Shown piece by piece: positions 7,101 through 11,186 of a DNA stretch of 11,186 bases. The position numbers were made by a program, and so were the translations under genes. The notes below the pieces were generated by a model, which saw nothing but the letters and a program-made list of their open reading frames with translations, was not told the origin of the DNA and did not search any database. Position 1 is the first letter of the stretch, and each line of letters begins with the position of its first letter. Source of the DNA: Chrysochromulina parva (lineage: Eukaryota > Haptophyta > Prymnesiales > Chrysochromulinaceae); contig PJAB01001974.1 of assembly GCA_002887195.1 (NCBI GenBank), positions 1 through 11,186 on the forward strand, read 5' to 3'.

Positions 7101-10100
7101 ACGTCCGCGCAGCCAATTCTCCCAGACGATGGCGGCGAGCTCACGCCCCTTACCAACGCCGGTGCCGTCGCCAATGAAGAAGCCAGCACGCGCGCCACGC
7201 GGCAGGTGCTTCTCCTGCTGCTGCAGGGCATACACAACGGCCTCGAGCTGCACACGCGAGAGCACGCCGCTCGAGAGAGCCTCTGCCGGCAGCGCCAGCT
7301 GGTACGTCACGTCCGTCGGCGCGACGCAGGCGAGCGAGGCCGATTCGACAACGTGCTCGACGTGCGGGGGGCCAAAGTCGAGCTTTGCGGGCTCGTAGTC
7401 GGCGTACGAATCGGAGGCGGACACATTCGCGAGCTGGGCGTCCGGGTTTTCGAGCGGGCTCGCAAAGGTGGGCTTGTAGTCACCCTCGGACGCGTCGCCA
7501 ACCAATGCGAGCGCGCTGCCGGGCGCGCTCGCATCGATGCTGAAGCCCTTCCAGGCGGTCGACAGCTTGAATGCTGCAAAGCTCGGCGCCAACTGCGCCT
7601 CGAGGAACTTGGTCAGCTGGCTGAAGAGCGACTTCTCGCCGAGCAAGCTTGAGACGGTCGAGTGCATGTCATCCGGCGACGAAGACTCGTTCACGAGGAG
7701 CTCAGCCATGATGAGGTTCTTGAGCAGCGCTTGCTTCGGCTTCTCCTTCAGGCTGAAGCCGGTCGGGCTGAATTTACTCTTCTGCGCCTCGAGGCGCGTC
7801 TTTTCGGCGGCGCCGAAGCAGTTCGGACAAAGCATGAGCTCCGGTTCGCCCATGTGGTAGTGGCCATTGCGCGTCTTGAGGCCACACGCCTTACAGTCGC
7901 CCTCCCTGGCTGGGGTCACGATCTCGGGATAGCAGTCGTCACACACGCAGATTGTTTCGCCGCCGGCGTACAAGGTGTGACACAAGTCCTCTTCGACGAA
8001 GGCGACAGTCTCAGAGCAAACTTGGCACCAGACGTCGATCTCGTCAACACCATCGCCCTCCGCCTCGCTTCCGTCGTCGCTGCCTTTCTCGACAGCAGGC
8101 TGAGCAAGGCCTTTGGCGACCAGTTCGCTCACGGGCGTCTTCGAGCATTGTTTCGCGGCACAGCTGGGGCAGCACGTCTCGTAGATTACTCGTTTTGGAT
8201 AATCAAGACTCATCTCGATGATCACGCCGCCCTCTCCGTCTATCGATTTGCTGCAATGATCGCAACGCATCGTTTCCCTAGCGGGGGCTTTGTACTCGCC
8301 ACCCGGCAGGTAGCTCTCCAGCCATGGTTTCGGCCGGAGGTACTTCTCCGTGATGCTCGTCGCCTTGGCCAAGAGCTGCGTGAGGTGGCCTCTATCGGAA
8401 TCGGAGGGCCCCACTCCCGCTGCACTCGCACGAAACTTGAGTAGCGCCTGAGCGCACAGCGTGGGCGAAGGTCGCGGTGAGTCTCGCGCTGCAGGCGGGC
8501 GCGCGAGCGGTTTCATTCATTATCAAGATGGAAAGTCGAGCGAAAGCGCGCGCACCTTGAGGGCTCGGAACTGGACGATGCGAACCTTGGCAACCTCCGC
8601 CTCCCGCACGTTGGCTTTGACTGCCGGAGCGAGGCCCGCGACGACCGTTGCCTCGTCCTGCTCGGCCAGAAAGGCTTTCATCGCGGCCGCCCCTTCCTTG
8701 AGACGAGCGAGCGCGGGCAGTTTGAGCTTTTGCTTAGCGCGCGCCTCCTCCTCGAGCTTCTGGTCGTGCGCGTCGAGGGACGACAGAAACGCGCTGTCCA
8801 CGGCCATGACCGAGGTGGCGGCGATGTTGTCAGGTGCCGCTGCAACGCCTCGCCCGGTGCCCTCGGCGGACGCGTCGTCGATCTGCATCCATGCCGCTTC
8901 TAGCACGGTCGGCTTCGAGCACTGAGGCGCTGTCAGTGCGAGCTGCGACGGAGCGGAGCCGCGACCGGAGCCGCACGCGCCACGACGAGCCGAGCCGCGG
9001 CCCGAGGCAGCGCGAGGAGCCACGCCGACGCGGGAGGAGGTCGTCACTCTACAGCGCCCAGCCGCCCTCGAGCGTGCTCGACCTTCGGACTTCGATCGCT
9101 CGCCTGCCACGTCGTCGTCCTCCTCGAGGTATTCCTCGTCACTGCTGTATTCGTCGTCATCGTCGTCATCGTCGCTCGCGCCGCCGCCGGCCTCGTGGCC
9201 GTCATCCTCGTACTCGTCGTCGTCGGAAGCCGATAGCGGACCATCGTCGCCATCGATCGGCTCGATCTGGAGCCTCACGTCATCGGCGGCGCTCGCCACT
9301 GCGCCGCCCGCTGCGGAGCTCTGCTGGCGCTCAAAGTCGCGCACGAGGTCGGGATGCAGGTTCGCCGTGGGCTCCCAGGTGGCCTCGCTCTCGGCATACC
9401 CCTCCCACTTGACGAAGTACTTGCGGTTCTTGCCTGCACCCTTGGCCTTCAGGATGCAATCCACCGTGTACACGTCTTCGTCGTCCTCGTCGTCCTCCTC
9501 GTCCTCCTCGCCGTCGTCCTCCTCGCCCTCGTCCTCCTCGCCCTCGTCCTCCTCAACCTCCACCTCGTCCTCCTCCTCGACCTCCATCTCGCCCTCCTCC
9601 TCCGGCAGGTGCTCTTCAGGACGTGTCGCAGCGACGGGGCCCGCGTCCTCGGGGGCCATGTCATCGAGGTCCTCGATAGCGAATCCAGTCGGCGAAGCGT
9701 CTGCGGCCAACGAACGACTGAGGGCCATCGCCCTTAGCACGCTCGCATCCTCCTCATCAGAGTCAGAGTCGTCGGCAGCGAGGCCCACGGCGCGCTCGAG
9801 GGCCGCCGCCTTGTCTGCCGCCATCTTTTGTTTCCCCGCGCTCTTTGCCGAAGGGACGTGAGCAGCAGCGGAGGTTGTCGTGGAAGGGGGTACCTCGCGC
9901 TTCATTGACGGTGCACAGGGCGCCGCGGAATGAGGTACTTCGACCTTGATGTCCTGCATGTCCTCCTGCTTGCTCGTTGGCTCAGTCTCGCTGTCGTGCA
10001 GGCGCCAAGCCGCCGCCAAGCTTTTAATGAGTTTCCCCCCTTCGCGGCGCCGGTAGCCTTTCAGACGCCCATTATCGGTGAGCTTGATCCAACCGGGAGG

Positions 10101-10709
10101 TGGCTTGGTCCGGCCACCCGCCGAGCCAGGCGCCAGTGCTCGTCCACCCGCCGACGAGTCAGATGCCGACCCCTGGCCGGCGCTCTCGGCCTTGGCCTCG
10201 GCTCTGCCCTCGTGCTTGACGAGCGAGAAGGCGTTCTTTAGTTGCGTGATGGGCAGCGGCGTGCCGGCGCCGATCGAGGACCAGGATGTTGGTGGCGCGT
10301 GTTGCTCTACCGCTGCGAACAGCACCTCCACGAGATCGATGAAGGCGGGCGCGTCGGCACTCTCGCCGACCAGGTTGGTCCACCGCGGGCCATCCCACCA
10401 TCCAGCGAGGGCAGTCCGCTTGATGGCGCCGTAAATGTCGATCATTAGGCTACGGCAGACCTCAACGGCACCGGGCACCTCGTCTGCCTCGAGCTCATCC
10501 AGCCGCTTGTGAAATCCCTTTTGCTTGTAATGCCACGAGGACACCACACTAGACCATGGAATTGCCTCCTCGAGTCGCCGGAGGTTGTCGGCAACTGCGG
10601 AGAGTGACGTCTTGGGTGCCTGGCGCGGTCGAAGCGCCTCGTCGGTTCCCTCGTCGAGCCAAGACTCCGCCTTGCGCTTGAGCTCGCGCTCCTGAACGAG
10701 ACCGAGCAT
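4182..10709 (-). CDS. Chromodomain-SBNO (Strawberry notch) helicase fusion, two exons
   Basis: Predicted join: exon 1 10709-8556 (718 codons), intron 8555-8448, exon 2 8447-4182 (1,421 codons plus TGA), giving 2,139 residues. The start is the first in-frame ATG. The frame runs further upstream but only through a GTG. In order: MBD-like module (202-236), UIM-like motif (319-335), acidic tract, chromodomain (413-463), Arg/Gly-rich linker, Cys-rich zinc region (780-928), SBNO helicase core, Cys cluster plus SH3-like barrel (2019-2096). Helicase motifs are Walker A GDGTGVGKGRE (1144-1154), DEAH (1263-1266), LSATG (1296-1300), SDAGATGFSLHAD (1602-1614) and QQFGRTHRTNQ (1639-1649). SBNO proteins are nuclear superfamily-2 ATPases acting in transcription (Drosophila sno; plant FORGETTER1 works with nucleosome remodellers). 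I infer a chromatin-recruited ATPase. If the intron is not real, these are two adjacent genes. Confidence 0.85.
4314..4547 (-). other. C-terminal Cys cluster and SH3-like barrel
   Basis: Residues 2019-2043 contain Cys2019, Cys2030, His2033, Cys2040 and Cys2043, a possible zinc knuckle. Residues 2047-2096 read VGDAVFVDD, then a turn, GRRGQVVAYDG, MYRVAFDD and IYELDHLTL. This resembles the five-strand pattern of SH3-like (Tudor/KOW/agenet-type) barrels. The ligand is unknown. Confidence 0.45.
5562..7301 (-). other. SBNO-type superfamily-2 helicase core
   Basis: This segment covers the P-loop NTPase lobe (AAA_34 type) and the Strawberry-notch C-terminal helicase lobe (Helicase_C_4 type). The family-typical stretch MAYMERLGLWGPGT follows motif III. 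NQRRRLH and QQFGRTHRTNQ mark the second lobe, and LEGLGALTKGD follows it. Both Walker residues and the motif VI arginines are present, so ATPase activity is expected. A glycine run (DGGGGG, from a GCC triplet run at 6177-6192) sits in an insertion between the lobes. Confidence 0.9.
7818..8264 (-). other. Cys-rich zinc-binding region N-terminal to the helicase core
   Basis: Residues 780-928 of the joined protein hold five C-x-x-C or similar pairs: Cys780/783, Cys810-814 with Cys819, Cys859/862, Cys885-890 (C-x-C-x-x-C), Cys903/906 and Cys925/928. There are also His residues near Cys906. The spacing suggests two or three treble-clef or RING/PHD-like fingers rather than one standard family. Some plant SBNO proteins carry a PHD finger at a comparable place, so a chromatin or protein-interaction role is plausible. 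The exact fold is unassigned. Confidence 0.6.
8448..8555 (-). other. Predicted 108-nt GT-AG intron, phase 0
   Basis: On the minus strand the donor is CTCAAG|GTGCGC and the acceptor is TGTGCGCTCAG|GCG. A CTCAC branch-like site has its A (8478) 30 bases before the 3' end. The intron contains in-frame stops, including the TGA at 8525-8523 that would otherwise end the upstream frame. Removing it joins both frames in phase 0. A nearer CAG inside the intron would shift the frame. The joined protein reads VQFRALK then ALLKFRASAAG, a smooth transition. Confidence 0.75.
9321..9473 (-). other. Chromodomain
   Basis: Residues 413-463 begin VYTVDCILKAK, continue with YFVKWEGY and TWEP, and end in a C-terminal helix with LVRDFE. 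These are the hallmarks of a classical chromodomain. The three aromatic cage positions are filled: Tyr414, Trp435 and Tyr438. Binding of methyl-lysine, as in HP1 and Polycomb, is therefore plausible. The length of about 51 residues is normal. The specific histone mark cannot be read from sequence. Confidence 0.9.
9502..9561 (-). repeat. 15-nt tandem repeat coding the acidic tract
   Basis: Four 15-nt units begin at 9502, 9517, 9532 and 9547 on the plus strand. The middle two are identical and the outer two differ at a few bases. On the minus strand they encode EEDEG-type pentapeptides within a Glu/Asp tract of about 45 residues just before the chromodomain. Replication slippage is the likely origin. 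Acidic tracts of this kind often contact histones. Confidence 0.75.
9705..9755 (-). other. UIM-like ubiquitin-interacting motif
   Basis: Residues 319-335 show an acidic run (DEED), then Val-x-x-Ala-x-x-x-Ser in VLRAMALSRSL. The acidic cap, hydrophobic, Ala and Ser positions match the UIM consensus. The closing acidic residue is absent. The motif is short and could be coincidental. Confidence 0.35.
10002..10106 (-). other. MBD/TAM-like module in the helicase fusion
   Basis: Residues 202-236 start with PPPGW, then a basic stretch (GRLKGYRRR), then a GGKLIKS turn and a helix containing AAAWRL. This P-x-GW, basic strand, Gly-Lys, Ser, Ala-rich helix order resembles methyl-CpG-binding (MBD/TAM) folds. 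It is short, and I cannot confirm the key Arg fingers, so DNA-methyl binding is inference. Confidence 0.35.
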
Positions 10710-10810
10710 GTCGTTTTGAGCGTTTGTCGGTGATCGCGAGGATGCCGCGGGAAAACCCGTCCAAGCTGGCGCTCCGGTTACAGAGTGACAAGTCTCTCGG
10801 CGATCAACGC

Positions 10811-10825
10811 CGTGTTGAGTCGATC
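10811..10825 (-). repeat. Right arm of 15-bp inverted repeat
   Basis: On the minus strand this reads GATCGACTCAACACG, the exact partner of 3838-3852. It lies about 100 bases upstream of the helicase ATG. Right next to it, TCAAC and GTTGA form a small local hairpin. Confidence 0.4.
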
Positions 10826-10843
10826 TGGTGTGGACCGGTTCAG

Positions 10844-10863
10844 TGTTCACATACTGTTCACAT
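10844..10863 (+). repeat. Paired TGTTCACAT direct repeat
   Basis: TGTTCACAT occurs at 10844-10852 and again at 10855-10863, an 11-base spacing of about one helical turn. It lies between two divergent starts, which suits a binding site for a dimeric or cooperatively binding regulator. No factor can be named. Confidence 0.4.
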
Positions 10864-10892
10864 CGGCCCCGAAAACCTCTAAGAACTCCTCA

Positions 10893-11186
10893 ATGGCGAG
10901 GATATCATGCTGCCCACGCCGCAGCGATAACCGGGAGCTCTCACGTGCCGCCCGGTGCCTGTTTAATCAGGAAGATGCTCTGACATCAGACTGTGCGCAA
11001 TCACCCACAGAGGCCAAGGGCGTGCGAGCGCTTGGCCTGGACTGCACTCTCGTAACGGACAGAGAGTGGCCTCGCGGCTTCTTCCTCATCGCCCGGACTG
11101 CCGCTGGTACGGACGTGTGCACAAGTGGCGATACGATTCGTGTGACTGCCGTCGAGACCCAGCAGCGGGTACGCTTCAGTGCGTAT
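10893..11186 (+). CDS. Hypothetical protein, 3'-partial, weak filamin/Ig-like pattern
   Basis: An ATG at 10893 opens a frame that runs without a stop for 98 codons to the right edge. The first base after the ATG is G, which suits eukaryotic initiation. The second half reads GVRALGLDC, then FFLIARTAAGTDV, then TSGDTIRVTAVE. Gly-Leu, a hydrophobic strand ending in Ala-x-x-Ala-Gly, then Ser/Gly-Gly-Asp and a strand is the rhythm of filamin-type Ig-fold repeats. That reading is tentative because only about half of one repeat is visible. No signal peptide is obvious. It is divergent from the helicase gene. The opposite strand is also open over part of this stretch, so the coding strand is not certain. 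The protein could instead be an exon of a larger gene. Confidence 0.45.
   Translation, partial: MARISCCPRRSDNRELSRAARCLFNQEDALTSDCAQSPTEAKGVRALGLDCTLVTDREWPRGFFLIARTAAGTDVCTSGDTIRVTAVETQQRVRFSAY
11011..11038. repeat. Perfect 8-bp inverted repeat
   Basis: AGGCCAAG at 11011-11018 pairs with CTTGGCCT at 11031-11038 around a 12-base loop. It falls inside the partial reading frame, so it may be only a by-product of the coding sequence. Confidence 0.35.

Larger units (their letters stand above)
10710..10892. promoter_or_regulatory. Divergent intergenic/promoter region
   Basis: These 183 bases separate the ATG of the minus-strand helicase gene (10709) from the ATG of the plus-strand partial frame (10893), so both promoters or 5' UTRs must share them. 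There is no clear TATA box. They contain a duplicated TGTTCACAT and the right arm of the long-range inverted repeat. The minus-strand frame stays open up to about 10892 without an ATG, so an unseen upstream exon cannot be excluded. Confidence 0.45.

Noticed and set aside
6075..7652. Plus-strand frames of 225 and 289 codons
   Set aside because: Antisense to the SBNO helicase motifs. The minus strand carries clear family motifs, so these are shadows.
8514..8516. ATG as start of a separate SBNO gene
   Set aside because: It lies inside a well-formed intron. The 23 residues it would add are Pro/Arg-rich and unlike the family, and splicing joins the frames in phase. It is kept only as an alternative.
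9367..9861. Plus-strand frame with a long serine run
   Set aside because: The serine run is only the acidic repeat of the chromodomain protein read on the wrong strand.
3838..10825. Calling the 7-kb unit a transposon
   Set aside because: Only 15 bp of inverted repeat, no target-site duplication, and no transposase, integrase or polymerase inside.
1..11186. Large DNA virus or bacterial origin
   Set aside because: SBNO-like helicases occur in giant viruses, but the intron, the chromodomain, the long GC-rich repetitive coding regions and the sparse gene spacing fit a nuclear genome better.

Overview
The window looks like nuclear DNA from a GC-rich eukaryote, most likely a single-celled alga. 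A haptophyte-type genome would fit, but the sequence does not prove a lineage. The reasons are: very long alanine- and arginine-rich open frames with GC-rich third positions; a chromodomain and a Strawberry-notch (SBNO) helicase, both of eukaryotic chromatin biology; a convincing 108-base GT-AG intron; and no bacterial operon signals.

Layout. (1) From the left edge to 3428, plus strand: the 3' part of a gene for a giant coiled-coil protein (1,141 visible residues, no proline). It is broken only by a short Trp-containing segment that resembles Sfi1-type centrin-binding repeats. (2) 3429-4181: a gap between convergent genes with no convincing gene, one imperfect hairpin and an A/C-rich strand-biased stretch. 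(3) 4182-10709, minus strand: one large gene, read here as two exons joined across 8448-8555. It encodes a predicted 2,139-residue protein with an MBD-like module, a UIM-like motif, a chromodomain, a cysteine-rich zinc region, a complete SBNO-type helicase, and a C-terminal Cys cluster with an SH3-like barrel. (4) 10710-10892: a short divergent intergenic region with a paired TGTTCACAT repeat. (5) 10893 to the right edge, plus strand: the 5' end of a further reading frame with a weak filamin/Ig-like pattern.

The most interesting object is the minus-strand gene. It fuses histone-mark and possibly DNA-methyl or ubiquitin reading modules to an SBNO helicase, a family linked to transcriptional regulation and, in plants (FORGETTER1), to nucleosome-based stress memory. 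I infer a chromatin-targeted remodelling or transcription factor. The coiled-coil neighbour is probably cytoskeletal or centriolar, and nothing suggests the two work together. A 15-bp inverted repeat flanks the helicase gene, but chance can explain it.
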